Counted from the first letter of the stretch, positions 30,015 through 40,223 are shown. The stretch: 64,000 nt of DNA from Streptomyces aurantiogriseus (GCF_014649375.1 NZ_BMSX01000016.1:216207-280206), one strand, 5' to 3'. Made by a program: numbers and translations. Notes: a model not told the origin generated them from the letters alone.

Positions 30015-32189
30015 TCAGCGCCTCAGGTCCGCGCCGACCGCGGCGGCGACGACGCGGTCGCGCTCGGCGCGGGTGAACAGCCCCGCGGACAGCCAGTCGT
30101 CCGCGAGGGCGCGCACCGCCCCCACGAAACGGCCCGAGGTCACGAAGGGTGCCTGGGCCCAGAGCACGTCGAGGAAGGTCAGGCCGTCGCCACCGGCGCG
30201 GTTCGGTACGCCCGAGTCGGTCGTGCCGAACACGACGACGGGTTCGGAGCGCTTGAAGTAGGCGTGGTAGCGGGTGCCGTCCGCGATGTGGAACGGGGCG
30301 AGGGTCAGGCCGTGCGTGGTGAAGTGCAGGGGGCGGCCCTCGGGCCGGATCGCGTCGGCGAGATCGCCCCGGAGCGTGAAGTGCTTGTAGAAGGAGAAGG
30401 TACGGAAGCCCTGTTCCGGGCTCTGTGCGACCAGGAGGACAGGACCGTGGAAGACCGACTGGACCGCGGGGTCGTCCAGGGCCCTTTCGATGCGCAGACG
30501 GTACGGCGTCGAGATCCGGACCCGGTCGCCGCGCCTCCAGCTTCTGCTGAGGGTGACGTAGCTGCCGGGCACCGCCGCCACTCGTTGCCGGACCCCGTTG
30601 ACCGTGACGGTGAAGCCTCCCGTGGCCCAGGACGGAACCCGCAGTCGCAGGTCGAGCCTGCCGCCGCCCTCCCGGAAGGTCAGGGTGCGCACGCCCTCGG
30701 CCGGGTAGTCGCTCGTCTGCTCGATGACGAGACCTCGCTCCGGCCACCGCAGGGTCGAGGCGAGGTAGAGGTTGACGTACAGCGCGTTGCCGTCGGCCGA
30801 TCGGAAGTAGACCGAGTCCTGGTACTTGGTGTGGTTCTCCATGCCGGTGCCGCCGCAGCAGGTGCCGGTGTTGTCGTACTGGCGCACGACCCCCGGGCCC
30901 ATGCCGACGAAGTAGGTGACCTCCGGGCTGCTGGTGCTGGGGGCGTCCCGGCGGGAGGCGAGGATGTGGTTGGTCAGGCCCCGCTCGTAGTAGTCCATGT
31001 AGGCGGGGTCGGGCTCGCGGAAGAACAGCTGACGGCTCAGCTTGAGCATGTTGTACGTCGCGCAGGTCTCGGCGTTCTTGTCGTCCAGGGTGGCCGCGAT
31101 GGCCCCTCTGGCCCGGAACATCTCGCCCTGGCCCGTGCCGCCCAGGCTGTACGTGCGGGGGCCCGCGACCATGCCCCAGAAGTTGCGTGCCGCGGCGGCG
31201 TACTCCTCCTCCCCCGTGTGGTCGAACAGCCGCAGGTACCCGGTGAACTGGGGGATGTGCTGATTGGCGTGACGGCCGTCGAGGATGTCCCGGTCCTCGG
31301 CACAGGCGTCCAGCAGCGCGGTGTTGTCGAAACAGCGGGCGGCGGCGAGGTGTTCCTCCCGGCCGGTGAGGGCGTACAGGTCCGCCATCACCTCGTTCAT
31401 ACCGCCGTACTCACCGGCGATGTAGATCGACCACATCCGTTCCAGCTGCGCCTTCGGCAGGTGCCCGAGCCGGCTGTGCACCCAGTCGCCCATCTTCGCG
31501 GCGATCTCCAGGGCCTGCGCGTTCCCGGCCAGCGTGTGCGCGTCGAGGAGACCGCGCATGATCTTGTGGCAGGTGTAGTACGGCGCCCAGATGGTGGGGT
31601 ACGTCGTGTAGCTCTCCAGCAGGATGAACTGTGTCTCCGGGTACGCGGCCAGGTAGCCGGGGTGACTGGGCCGGGGCGAGCCGTGCTCCGCCAGGGCCCG
31701 CTGGCACTCGCCGAGCGCGCCGACCAGGTAGTCGAGCTTGGCCTTGAGCGCGGCCTCCCGCGTGTCGGCGTACGCCTGGGCGACGAGGGTGAGGAAGTGG
31801 CCGCCGTAGTGGCCGCGCAGGTTGCCGTCGGAGGTCTCCCAGCCGCCGGGCGGCCGGGCGCCGCGGGTGTCGAGCCCGGCGTTGGCGCGGAAGACGGCCA
31901 GGATGCGGTCGGCCGGGTAGGACCTGGCGTAGTCGAGCATCAGGTCCCGCTTGCGACGGAAGACGCCGTCGCCGAGGGACACCTGGTCCAGGGGGAAGGG
32001 GCGTACGGCCCAGGTGGGCGGGGTGGGAAGCGCGGCCACGGCGGGCCCGGCGGGCAGCGAGGCCACGGGGGCCTCGGCGGGCGCCGCGGCCAGGGCGACC
32101 TCGGGTGTGAGGGCGTACACGAGGGGGGTGGCGGCCGCGGTCTGCGCCGCCAGCCTCAGCACACGGCGGCGGGAGGGGGGTCGGTACAT
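30015..32189 (-). CDS. Secreted beta-L-arabinofuranosidase-type glycosidase (GH127/GH146 group)
   Basis: The 724-residue protein starts with a Tat-like signal (RRRVLRLAAQTAAATPLVYAL). It carries the (alpha/alpha)6 toroid of the former DUF1680 family: LDQVSLGDGVFRRKRDLML, GHYGGHFLTLVAQAY, YYTCHKIMRGLLDAH, then the zinc-thiolate set Glu374/Cys376 (AETCATYNMLKLSRQLF) and Cys444/Cys445 (GTCCGGTGMENHTKY). In HypBA1 the matching Cys is the nucleophile and the set binds zinc. The NTYNMLKL and GMENH forms point to the GH146-like branch. A C-terminal beta-domain of about 200 residues follows. It likely releases terminal beta-L-arabinofuranose from plant glycans outside the cell. Confidence 0.9.
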   Translation of the reverse strand: MYRPPSRRRVLRLAAQTAAATPLVYALTPEVALAAAPAEAPVASLPAGPAVAALPTPPTWAVRPFPLDQVSLGDGVFRRKRDLMLDYARSYPADRILAVFRANAGLDTRGARPPGGWETSDGNLRGHYGGHFLTLVAQAYADTREAALKAKLDYLVGALGECQRALAEHGSPRPSHPGYLAAYPETQFILLESYTTYPTIWAPYYTCHKIMRGLLDAHTLAGNAQALEIAAKMGDWVHSRLGHLPKAQLERMWSIYIAGEYGGMNEVMADLYALTGREEHLAAARCFDNTALLDACAEDRDILDGRHANQHIPQFTGYLRLFDHTGEEEYAAAARNFWGMVAGPRTYSLGGTGQGEMFRARGAIAATLDDKNAETCATYNMLKLSRQLFFREPDPAYMDYYERGLTNHILASRRDAPSTSSPEVTYFVGMGPGVVRQYDNTGTCCGGTGMENHTKYQDSVYFRSADGNALYVNLYLASTLRWPERGLVIEQTSDYPAEGVRTLTFREGGGRLDLRLRVPSWATGGFTVTVNGVRQRVAAVPGSYVTLSRSWRRGDRVRISTPYRLRIERALDDPAVQSVFHGPVLLVAQSPEQGFRTFSFYKHFTLRGDLADAIRPEGRPLHFTTHGLTLAPFHIADGTRYHAYFKRSEPVVVFGTTDSGVPNRAGGDGLTFLDVLWAQAPFVTSGRFVGAVRALADDWLSAGLFTRAERDRVVAAAVGADLRR

Positions 32190-32242
32190 GCGCGGACTCC
32201 GATCGTCGGTCGTCGGCGGGCATGGGCGGTGGAAGGGCGACG

Positions 32243-35200
32243 TCATGGAGAAGCGGTCACGGTGACGGTGGCCGTGGCGCGGTGACCGGTGCCCGCCACG
32301 GTCCCCTTCACCTCGAAGGACCCCGGCCCGGCGTACTGGTCCGGATCCACCGGGTCCCAGGACACGGAGATCCGGCTGTCCTTGGAGCCGTCGTTGTAGG
32401 TGGCGACCACGCTCGCCGGGAGCGTGGGCGCCGTGCCGGCCCGGGTGGTGACGCGTTCCTCCGCAAGGCTGGTGATCTCGACGGCGTCGGTCTGGCGCAC
32501 CCACACGGTCGCGGTGACGGGCTGCGCGGTCCGGTCGGCGAGCCCGGTGATCCGTACGCTGGTGCCGCCCTCGGCGACCTGGTCCTCGGTGAGGGCGGGC
32601 CAGGCCACCGGCGAGCGCGCCGTCGAGCCGTCGGCGTACACCAGCGTCACCTCGCCGGGGAGTTCGGGGAGCTTGCCGCGGAGGGTGGGGACGTGGACCT
32701 CGCGCACGGACTCCGGTGTCTCGGCGTACACCTTCCACTCCTGGACGCCGAGCGCCAGGTCGGTGTGTCCGGTCAGCCGGGCGCGCAGGGCCGTGGTGGT
32801 GACGGGGGTGAAGGTGGTCCGGTTGTAGCGGTCCTCGGCGGTGCCGTAGCCGCTGGGCGAGGCGACCTCGCGCCAGGTGTCGCCGTCGCGGTACTCGATG
32901 ACCCAGGAGGCCGGCACTCCGACGCCGTCGGCCGCGCCCGGCTGTGCGTCGCGGAAGAAGTACAGGTCGGATCCGTCCACGCGGACCGGGTCGTCCCAGG
33001 TGTACTGGACCCACTGGGTGCCCTTCTCGGGCCAGCTGCCCCAGCGCGGGGCGTCGGCCGACGAGGCGGGTTCCCGGCCGTCGTTGATCGCGGCGACCGA
33101 CTCCCAGCCCGAGGTGTAGGACGCGGTGGGGGTCGCGAACGGCGCCACGTTCACCTGTCCGTCCGAGAGGCCCTCCACCTTCACGACGACCTTCTTGGAC
33201 GACCGCAGGGCGCCGTCGTCGCCGGTGAGTTCGAGGGTGTAGATGCCGGCCTTCGTGAAGCGGGCGACCGTCGACGAGGCGCCCGGGGTGTCGAAGATGA
33301 CGGTGCCGCCGTCCGGGCCGTCCGTCGTCTTCCACGCGGCGGACAGCCTCCGCTGCGGGAGCCCGTCGTCCTCCACGATCCCCGTCAGCCTGACCTGACC
33401 CGGCCGGCTGTACGTCGTGTCGCGCCACGCCTCGACGTACGGGGGTTGGTTGCGTGCCGCCGGTGGCCTGACGCCGGTGGCGTACGCCTGGATCTCCTTG
33501 AGGCCGCTGGTGTGGCCGTCCCGGTGGCGCAGCAGCACCCGCAGCTTCTCGGTGGTGGCCTTCCGGAAGCGCACCTGGTTGAGGTTGGCCCGCGGATGGA
33601 CCGGTGACCTGACCGGTCCGGCCACGTCCTTCCACTGCCCGTCGCCGTCCTGGTACTGCACCGTGTACAGGGCGGGTTCGGCGTAGCCGCCGGGGCGTTT
33701 GTCGCTGTAGAAGTGGAGCCGGACGTCGTCGACCGTGCGCGGGCGTCCGAAGTCGATCTCGTACCAGTCCTCGGTGTCGCCCGAGCCGCGGGCGCCCCAG
33801 AAGGGCTCGTTGACGGTGAAGCCGTCGACCGCGCCGGCCACGCCTCTCCCCTGGGCCTCGTGGGAGGCACGGGCCGTGGCTCCGGCGGCGAGGTTCTCCC
33901 GCGCCCGGCCTGTCAGGTCCCGGCCCGCCTTGGCGAAGAGGTCGGTGACGCGGTCCTTCGGGCCGTACTCGACGTCCTGCGGCTCGGCGACGGCCGTACG
34001 CAGACCGGTGGTCCGGGCCTTGGCGCCGCCGCCGTCGGGGAAGGTCACCTTGCGGGTGGCGGGGTCGTAGACGAGGTGGGTGAGGCGGTCGGCGGTGAGA
34101 GCGAGCTTTCCGTCGAGGTAGACGGAGTACCCCTCGGGGACCTTCCTGCCGTACGGCCGTTTCCCGTCGCCGGGTGCGTCCCACAGCACGGCCACGTCGG
34201 TGCCGCGGTAGTTGATGTCGGTGACGGCGAAGTGCGGCCAGTCGACGTCGATCGGCCACAGCTCGATCTTCCGGTCGTCGCGCGGCCGGAAGCCCATCGC
34301 GTCCTCGATCACGGTCCAGTTGGTGGTGCCGAGGATGGTGTGGTGGATCCAGGAGCGGTAGCCGATCTTCTGCGGGTCGGCGCTGCCGTCGGCCCAGAAC
34401 TCGTTCTGGTCGGGCCGGCGGTTGTCACCGTCGACGTAGTGGGCCCAGGCGTTCCAGGACAGCAGCTTCTTGTACCAGGTGCGGTCGATGTACGGGTTGG
34501 GGTACTTCCGCAGCACCGAGGAGAGGAAGCGGAAGGTGACGGTGGAGTTGATGACGGAGAAGTTGTTGCTCCCCGGGTGTCCCTGCTCCGCCGCCTCCGC
34601 CTTGTCGGCCTGGTTGGCCGTGAAGAACGGGAAGACGGGGTACTGCTCGGCGTCCGCCCACAGCCGCAGGGCCTCGAGGTACTGCGGGTCCTCGTCCGGT
34701 GTGGGCATCAGACCCACGCTGTACGGGTAGTAGTTGTTGATCTCTTTCCAGGGCACGAGGGTGTCGGTGGCCACGTGCCGGTGCTTGAGCAGCTTGTCCT
34801 TCGGGTCCCAGAGGTGTTCCAGGACGGCGTCCTTGACCCGGTTCGCGATCCCGCGCATCTCGCCGGCCTTCCCGGTCTCGCCGAGCAGGTCGTAGGCGCG
34901 GGCCGCCGCCGTCGCGTTGCTGTAGACGTACGCCGATTCGGCGCGGTCGAGGTTCCCGGGCTTCCAGTCGAAGGACACCGCGTCGGCGTCGTTGCCGGTC
35001 ATGGCGCCCCAGTCGTACTCGATGAGGCCGTTGCCGTCGTGGTCGTAGTTCTCCAGCTGGCCACGGACGTCCTGCTCGGCGTACCGCGCGAGGTTGCGCA
35101 CGATCCCGTCGGGACCGCCGTGCACCTGGTAGGAGCGCCAGGCGGCCTCGGAGATGTACTGGGTGTAGCTGTTGGACCAGTTCTCCGGGTCGCCGGGGTT

Positions 35201-36388
35201 GTCGGTGTACTTGCCGCTCTTCGAGACCTCGCCGGCCGACACCCAGGGGCCGTAGGAGTAGCTCGGGTCGCGCAGGTACTTGAGGTCGTCGACGAACATG
35301 CCCACGGTCAGGGCGATGGCGTTGTTGTAGCCGAGCACCCCCTCCATGGAGGTCGGGAACTGGTAGTCGTTGCCCGGGATGTCGGCGTCGAGGTAGTTGT
35401 AACGCAGCAGCCACCAGCGGTAGTAGAGCGTCTTCTCGATGTTGTCGTCCGGGATGTCGAGGTAGGGCAGGTTCTCGGCCCACCAGCGGTTGTACGTCTG
35501 TACGTGCTGCCGGAAGGCGGCGGCCGGGGGCGCGGTGCGCACGGCGTCGTACTCGGTCCGGGAGCGGGTGATCTCCTCGGTGACGAAGCCGAGTTGGACC
35601 TTGGTGGTGAGGGTGCGGCCCGCGGGTACGGTGAGGGTACGCGTCAGGGCCTCGCCGTCGGCGGCGGGAGCCATCCCGTCGCCGCTGAACCGGGGGAAGA
35701 CGGTGGTGAGGTTGTTCTTCGCGGCCACCGCACCGGTGAGTTCACGGCCCTCGGGGGTCGTGGTGTACGGGGACGAGGCGCGCAGGGTGACCTCGCGGCG
35801 AGCGGAACCGGTGTTGGCGACGGCCAGGTTCGTCACGGCGACATTGGCGTCGGTGATGAACTTGGTCTGCGTGACCTTCAGTCCGGTGGCCTCGTGGGTG
35901 AACTCGCTGCGCCAGTGGCTGGGGGTCTGCGTGCGGGCGCCGGTGTCCTCGCGGAGGGTGAGGTTCTCGCCGTCCACGGCCAGGTTCACGGTGTACGCGG
36001 ACCGGTTGTCGATGCTCTCCCAGTACGCGACCTTGCCGGCGAACCCGAGCGGGGCGGGGTCGTGTTCCTTCATGAACACCGCCCGGCCCCGGGTGAACAG
36101 CCAGTCGCCGGCCGGGTCCTCGCCCTTGCGGGCCAGCATGCGGTCCATCCAGAAGTCGGTGCCGTCACCGGCCCTGCGATCGGCCTCGTACTGGGCGCGC
36201 AGGGTGCGGTGGGTGGTGAAGCCGGCCGGCAGTTCCGGCACGGGCCGGGCGGAGCCGGAGTAGACGGGGTAGCCGATGCCCGCGTTGTCGGCCTCGGCGG
36301 GCGAGGTGGCGGCGAGCGAGGCCAGCAGCCCCAGGGCCAGCGCTCCGGCCAGGGTTCCGCGGTGGTGCCGTCTTCGCGGTCCGTGCAC
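32243..36388 (-). CDS. Large secreted multidomain glycoside hydrolase (MGH1/GH63-like toroid)
   Basis: The 1381-residue protein has a signal peptide (about 1-35) and a catalytic (alpha/alpha)6-type region to about residue 800 (DGTDFWMDRMLARKGEDPAG, YYRWWLLRYNYLDADIPGNDYQFPTS, LIEYDWGAMTGNDADAVSF, NSTVTFRFLSSVLRKYPNPY). Then come a discoidin/F5-8C-like domain (EPFWGARGSGDTEDWYEIDF), an Ig-like segment (QVRLTGIVEDDGLPQ), a second discoidin-like domain (APFATPTASYTSGWESVAAI) and two Big_4-like Ig domains at the end. The toroid resembles mannosylglycerate-hydrolase-like and GH63 proteins, and exact specificity is not certain. The GTG start at 36388 has AGGGAGG upstream. It follows the GH127 gene almost without a gap. 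A shorter paralogue lies at 43012. Confidence 0.85.
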   Translation of the reverse strand: MHGPRRRHHRGTLAGALALGLLASLAATSPAEADNAGIGYPVYSGSARPVPELPAGFTTHRTLRAQYEADRRAGDGTDFWMDRMLARKGEDPAGDWLFTRGRAVFMKEHDPAPLGFAGKVAYWESIDNRSAYTVNLAVDGENLTLREDTGARTQTPSHWRSEFTHEATGLKVTQTKFITDANVAVTNLAVANTGSARREVTLRASSPYTTTPEGRELTGAVAAKNNLTTVFPRFSGDGMAPAADGEALTRTLTVPAGRTLTTKVQLGFVTEEITRSRTEYDAVRTAPPAAAFRQHVQTYNRWWAENLPYLDIPDDNIEKTLYYRWWLLRYNYLDADIPGNDYQFPTSMEGVLGYNNAIALTVGMFVDDLKYLRDPSYSYGPWVSAGEVSKSGKYTDNPGDPENWSNSYTQYISEAAWRSYQVHGGPDGIVRNLARYAEQDVRGQLENYDHDGNGLIEYDWGAMTGNDADAVSFDWKPGNLDRAESAYVYSNATAAARAYDLLGETGKAGEMRGIANRVKDAVLEHLWDPKDKLLKHRHVATDTLVPWKEINNYYPYSVGLMPTPDEDPQYLEALRLWADAEQYPVFPFFTANQADKAEAAEQGHPGSNNFSVINSTVTFRFLSSVLRKYPNPYIDRTWYKKLLSWNAWAHYVDGDNRRPDQNEFWADGSADPQKIGYRSWIHHTILGTTNWTVIEDAMGFRPRDDRKIELWPIDVDWPHFAVTDINYRGTDVAVLWDAPGDGKRPYGRKVPEGYSVYLDGKLALTADRLTHLVYDPATRKVTFPDGGGAKARTTGLRTAVAEPQDVEYGPKDRVTDLFAKAGRDLTGRARENLAAGATARASHEAQGRGVAGAVDGFTVNEPFWGARGSGDTEDWYEIDFGRPRTVDDVRLHFYSDKRPGGYAEPALYTVQYQDGDGQWKDVAGPVRSPVHPRANLNQVRFRKATTEKLRVLLRHRDGHTSGLKEIQAYATGVRPPAARNQPPYVEAWRDTTYSRPGQVRLTGIVEDDGLPQRRLSAAWKTTDGPDGGTVIFDTPGASSTVARFTKAGIYTLELTGDDGALRSSKKVVVKVEGLSDGQVNVAPFATPTASYTSGWESVAAINDGREPASSADAPRWGSWPEKGTQWVQYTWDDPVRVDGSDLYFFRDAQPGAADGVGVPASWVIEYRDGDTWREVASPSGYGTAEDRYNRTTFTPVTTTALRARLTGHTDLALGVQEWKVYAETPESVREVHVPTLRGKLPELPGEVTLVYADGSTARSPVAWPALTEDQVAEGGTSVRITGLADRTAQPVTATVWVRQTDAVEITSLAEERVTTRAGTAPTLPASVVATYNDGSKDSRISVSWDPVDPDQYAGPGSFEVKGTVAGTGHRATATVTVTASP

Positions 36389-36390
36389 GC

Positions 36391-38343
36391 CTACCTCCCT
36401 GTCCCGGTGCTGTCCGCTTCCGTCGTCGGCAGCCACACCCGCATCGTCGAGGGACCGCGGTTCGCCCAGGAGTGGTAGGGCACCAGGACGATGCCGGTGT
36501 GCCGGGCGGCCGGCGCGGCGACGTGGCCGAGCGGCCGATACGGCCACGCGGCGTCGCCCGGTTCACCCGGTGGGGCCACTTCACCCGGCACGACCACGGT
36601 GTCGTCCGGCCCGTCCTCCGGCTCGGCGGACGGGTCCACCCGTACGGCGTCGACGTCGTGTCCGTCCGGCAGGTCCACGGACTCGGCGCAGTACACCAGC
36701 GGCCCGCGCTGGACGGCCGCCGTGCCGCGTGTCGCGTCGATGCGCGGGTCGGCTCCGATCCAGCGTGGCGCCATGGGCAGGTCGAGCCGTATCTCGTCAC
36801 CGGGCCGGAAGACCCGGGTGACCGAGGCCGTGCCGGGGGCGACGGCTCGGCGTTCCCCGTCGGGGTCGACCAGCCACGCGGTGGCGCCCTCCGTCCAGGC
36901 GGGGACGCGCAGCGACAGGGTCCACGGGTGGTCCGGGGACCGCCCGATCCGTACGGTCACGCTTCCGCCGGAGGGATAGTCGGTACCGACCCGCAGCGCG
37001 ACGCCGTGGCCGCCCGCGAGGGAGGTGGTGATCTCCGCGTCCGCGTACTGGTGCAGCTGGATGCCGTGGTCGTCCGCCGTCGCCAGGTACGCGGGCAGCA
37101 CGGCCAGGGTCCGCGCCACGTTGGTGGGGCAGCAGGACACCGCGAACCAGGGCGCGCGCAGGCTCGACTCGGCGCGCGGGCTGTCGACGTTGGCGGCGGG
37201 TACGGTGCCGCGGCGACGCCGGTGCAGGGTGTTGGCGTAGAAGAAGGACCGGCCGTCCTCGGACGGGGAGGTCGCGACGACGTTGAAGAGGGTCCGCTCG
37301 GCGAGGTCGGCGAAGCGTGGCTCGCCGGTGGCGAGCAGCAGCCGCCAGCTGAGCATCACGGAGGCGACGCCCGCGCAGGTCTCCGAGTAGGCGCGGTCCG
37401 GGGGCAGCACGAAGTCGTCGCCGAAGGACTCGTCGCGGTGGTGGGAGCCCATGCCGCCGGTCAGGTAGGTGCGCCGGGCGACTGCCGCCTCCCACTGCCG
37501 GACGACCGCGGCGAGCAGGGCGTCGTCCCCCGTCTCCACGGCCACGTCGACGGCGCCGGCCGCGAGGTAGAGGGCGCGGACGGCGTGGCCGCGCAGCACC
37601 GTGGCGTCCCGCACGGGCAGGTCGTCCTGGTAGTAGGCGCGGCCGAACTCGATGTCGGCGAGCGTGCCGTGGCCACGGCGTTCGACGAAGAGGGCGGCCT
37701 GGTCGAGGTAGCGCTGCTCCCCCGTCAGCCGGGCGAGTTCCACCAGGGCCGACTCGATCTCCGGGTGGCCGCAGACGGCCTCGATGCCGCCCGGGCCGAA
37801 GGTGGCGCACACGTGGTCGGCGGCCCGCCGGGCGATCTTCGCCAGTTCGCCCTCGCCGCGCGACCGGGCCTGTGCCACACCCGCCTGGATCAGGAACCCG
37901 TGGCAGTAGAGTTCATGGCCCCATTCGAGGTCGCTGTAGCGGGGCTGTTGTCCGGGGCGGCCGAAGGCGGTGTTCAGGTAGCCGTCCGGTTCCTGGGCGG
38001 GTGCGATGACGTCGGTGAGTGCGGCGATGTCCGCGTCGAGCGGGGTGCCGCCGCCCGCCTCCCAGGCCATGGCCTCCAGGAGTTTGTAGTGCTCGGAGTC
38101 GGCGAACTCGCGGCCCCGCCGGTCCCGGTGGATGCGGCCCTCGGCGGCGGCCCGGAAGTTGCCGGTCCAGCCGACGCGTTCCATCCAGTCGCGGCAGTGG
38201 CCGAGGGTGGCGGTCGCGTTGATGTGCCGGCACCGGGCCCAGAAGCCTCCGGTGATCCTGACCTCGTCGAGGCCGAGAGGCCTGAGCCGGCCTCGGGTGG
38301 GCGCCACCGGCAGGGCGGATGACTGTGCCGTGTTCTCCCTCAC
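36391..38343 (-). CDS. Cytoplasmic GH127 beta-L-arabinofuranosidase
   Basis: The 650-residue enzyme lacks a signal peptide and has the GH127 core: LDEVRITGGFWARCRHIN, QEPDGYLNTAF, YCHGFLIQAGVA, GGMGSHHRDESFGDDF (candidate acid/base Glu305), and the zinc-thiolate set Glu321/Cys323 (YSETCAGV) and Cys404/Cys405 (SCCPTNVART). The spacing matches HypBA1, where Glu322 is the acid/base and Cys417 the nucleophile. It would hydrolyse imported beta-L-arabinofuranosyl oligosaccharides. It lies just downstream of the ABC permease genes and directly before the large secreted hydrolase, so it belongs to one utilisation locus. Confidence 0.92.
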   Translation of the reverse strand: MRENTAQSSALPVAPTRGRLRPLGLDEVRITGGFWARCRHINATATLGHCRDWMERVGWTGNFRAAAEGRIHRDRRGREFADSEHYKLLEAMAWEAGGGTPLDADIAALTDVIAPAQEPDGYLNTAFGRPGQQPRYSDLEWGHELYCHGFLIQAGVAQARSRGEGELAKIARRAADHVCATFGPGGIEAVCGHPEIESALVELARLTGEQRYLDQAALFVERRGHGTLADIEFGRAYYQDDLPVRDATVLRGHAVRALYLAAGAVDVAVETGDDALLAAVVRQWEAAVARRTYLTGGMGSHHRDESFGDDFVLPPDRAYSETCAGVASVMLSWRLLLATGEPRFADLAERTLFNVVATSPSEDGRSFFYANTLHRRRRGTVPAANVDSPRAESSLRAPWFAVSCCPTNVARTLAVLPAYLATADDHGIQLHQYADAEITTSLAGGHGVALRVGTDYPSGGSVTVRIGRSPDHPWTLSLRVPAWTEGATAWLVDPDGERRAVAPGTASVTRVFRPGDEIRLDLPMAPRWIGADPRIDATRGTAAVQRGPLVYCAESVDLPDGHDVDAVRVDPSAEPEDGPDDTVVVPGEVAPPGEPGDAAWPYRPLGHVAAPAARHTGIVLVPYHSWANRGPSTMRVWLPTTEADSTGTGR

Positions 38344-38394
38344 CAGTTCATGCCTTCGGTTCGTCCCTTCGGTCGTGGTCTGTTCGCATGCCTT

Positions 38395-39264
38395 TCAGCC
38401 CTTGAGCGCGCCGGACATGAAGCCCCGCACGTAGTGCCGTTGCAGCAGCAGGAAGAGCAGGAGGCAGGGCACGGCGAGGACCACCACGCCCGCCTCGGTC
38501 GCCCCGTAGTCGACGGCACCCATGCTCTGCTGCCGCAGGTTCGCGACGGCCAGCGGCAGGGGCGCCTTCTCGCTGTCCGAGATGAGGATCAGGGGTGCGA
38601 TGAAGTCGTTCCAGGCCGCGAGGAAGGCGAAGAGCCCCACGGTGATCAGCCCCGGCCGCACCGCGGGGAGGAGGACCCGGCGCAGCGCGCCCGCCGTGCC
38701 GCAGCCGTCGACGAGCGCCGACTCCTCCAGTTCGCGCGGCACCGCCTCGAAGGAGATCCGCATCATGAAGGTGGCGAACGGCAGTTGGAACATGGCGAGC
38801 ACCAGGCTCAGCCCGATCAGCGAGTTCTGCAGATGGAGCCTGCCGAGCAGCACATAGAGCGGGATGAGGAGCGTGGCGTACGGGACCATGAGGATGGCCA
38901 GGGTGAGCAGGAACAGCAGGTTCTTGCCGGGGAAGGTGAAGCGGGCGAAGGCGTAGCCGCCGAGCAGGGACACCGCGAGGGTCAGGGCCACGGTGAGCGC
39001 CGAGACGACGGTGCTGTTGAGGAGGTACCGCCACAGGCCCGCGTCGTACTCGAGGAGTGTCCGGTAGTTGCCGAGGCCGTAGCCGGATTCCTGGGCGGTG
39101 CCGGGCTGGCCGCTGACCGAGGCCCAGGCGTTCCACAGCAGGGGGAAGAGGAAGATGACGGCCAGACCTCCGGCGACGACGTAGTGGGGCGTCCGGCCGA
39201 GGGCGCGGGTGAGCACCGTGGTGTCCCTTCTCCAGAGGCGGGTGTCCTGTGCGGGGTGGGTCAT
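38395..39264 (-). CDS. ABC sugar transporter permease (MalG type)
   Basis: The 289-residue protein has about six membrane segments and the EAA loop of binding-protein-dependent permeases (EAVPRELEESALVDGCGTAGALRRVLLPAVRPGL). It overlaps the upstream permease gene by ATGA. With the second permease and the lipoprotein it forms a carbohydrate importer (CUT1 type). No ATPase gene is present, which is usual in Streptomyces, where a shared MsiK-type ATPase energises such importers (family knowledge, not seen here). Confidence 0.93.
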   Translation of the reverse strand: MTHPAQDTRLWRRDTTVLTRALGRTPHYVVAGGLAVIFLFPLLWNAWASVSGQPGTAQESGYGLGNYRTLLEYDAGLWRYLLNSTVVSALTVALTLAVSLLGGYAFARFTFPGKNLLFLLTLAILMVPYATLLIPLYVLLGRLHLQNSLIGLSLVLAMFQLPFATFMMRISFEAVPRELEESALVDGCGTAGALRRVLLPAVRPGLITVGLFAFLAAWNDFIAPLILISDSEKAPLPLAVANLRQQSMGAVDYGATEAGVVVLAVPCLLLFLLLQRHYVRGFMSGALKG

Positions 39265-40223
39265 GACTCGTCGGCGTGCCGCAGTCCGCGGAACTGCAGG
39301 ACGTTGAGCAGGAGCAGCGCGGCCAGCACGATGATCGAGAGGGCCGCCGCGGTGCCGAGGTTCAGCCGCTGGAACGCCTCGCGGTAGATCAACTGCACGA
39401 TGGTGACGGTGCTGTTGTCCGGGCCGCCCTTGGTGAGGACGAAGAACTGGTCGAACGCGAGCAGGGATCCGGTCACGCAGAGCAGCAGGGACAGGGCGAG
39501 CGACGGCCGCAGCAGCGGCAGTGTGATGCCGCGGAAGATCTGGGCGCGGCTCGCGCCGTCCATCCGTGCCGCCTCGTACACCTCGTGGGGGATGCGCTGG
39601 AGGCCCACGAGGAGGATCAGCATGTAGAAGCCGGCGAACTTCCAGACGACGAGGAACACCGTCGACAGCAGGGCCGAGGTCGGCGTGCCGAGGAAGGACA
39701 CCGGCTCGTCGACGAGGCCGAGCTTTTCCAGGGTGCGGCTGAGGGGGCCGGTGGTGGGGCTGTACAGGCCCCAGAAGAGCAGGGAGGCGGAGGCCAGTCC
39801 GAGGGCGCCGGGCAGGAAGTAGACCGTGCGGAAGAAGCCGGCGCCGGGACGGGACTCCTGCACCAGGAGGGCGAGGAGGAGCGCCAGGCCGAGGAGGACG
39901 ACCGTGACGATCACGGTGTAGAGGAGGGTGAAGCGGACGGCGGGCCAGAACAGGGGGCTGTCGGTGACGTCGGTGTAGTTCTCGGGGGCGTTGCCGCCCC
40001 GGTCCCCCGCGAGCAGGGGCCAGTCGCTGAGCGACATCTGCCCGACGAGCAGCAGGGGCAGCAGGAAGAAGACGGCGACGAACAGGGCCGTGGGGGCCGC
40101 GTAGGCGAGCCCCTGGACCTTGCGGGACCGCCACAGGGGCGTGGACGTAGGGGATCGGCGGGCCCGGTGTTCGGGTGGGGCCCGGTGTTCGGCGGGCGCT
40201 CGGTCGGGCGCCTTCACCTGCAT
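39261..40223 (-). CDS. ABC sugar transporter permease (MalF type)
   Basis: The 320-residue membrane protein has a cytoplasmic Arg/Pro-rich N-terminus, a first segment LAYAAPTALFVAVFFLLPLLLVG and the EAA loop QRIPHEVYEAARMDGASRAQIFRGITLPLLRPSL. It is the MalF-like partner of the following permease and lies about 60 bp after the substrate-binding protein gene. It forms the other half of the channel. Confidence 0.93.
   Translation of the reverse strand: MQVKAPDRAPAEHRAPPEHRARRSPTSTPLWRSRKVQGLAYAAPTALFVAVFFLLPLLLVGQMSLSDWPLLAGDRGGNAPENYTDVTDSPLFWPAVRFTLLYTVIVTVVLLGLALLLALLVQESRPGAGFFRTVYFLPGALGLASASLLFWGLYSPTTGPLSRTLEKLGLVDEPVSFLGTPTSALLSTVFLVVWKFAGFYMLILLVGLQRIPHEVYEAARMDGASRAQIFRGITLPLLRPSLALSLLLCVTGSLLAFDQFFVLTKGGPDNSTVTIVQLIYREAFQRLNLGTAAALSIIVLAALLLLNVLQFRGLRHADES

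Noticed and set aside
30015..34259. A single 1414-residue reading of the GH146-like gene
   Set aside because: The upstream 690 codons are an out-of-frame shadow of the neighbouring hydrolase. The Tat-like signal at 32189 marks the true start.
33713..36478. 921-residue plus-strand frame opposite the large secreted hydrolase
   Set aside because: It is a shadow frame created by third-position GC bias, with no motifs and no start signal.
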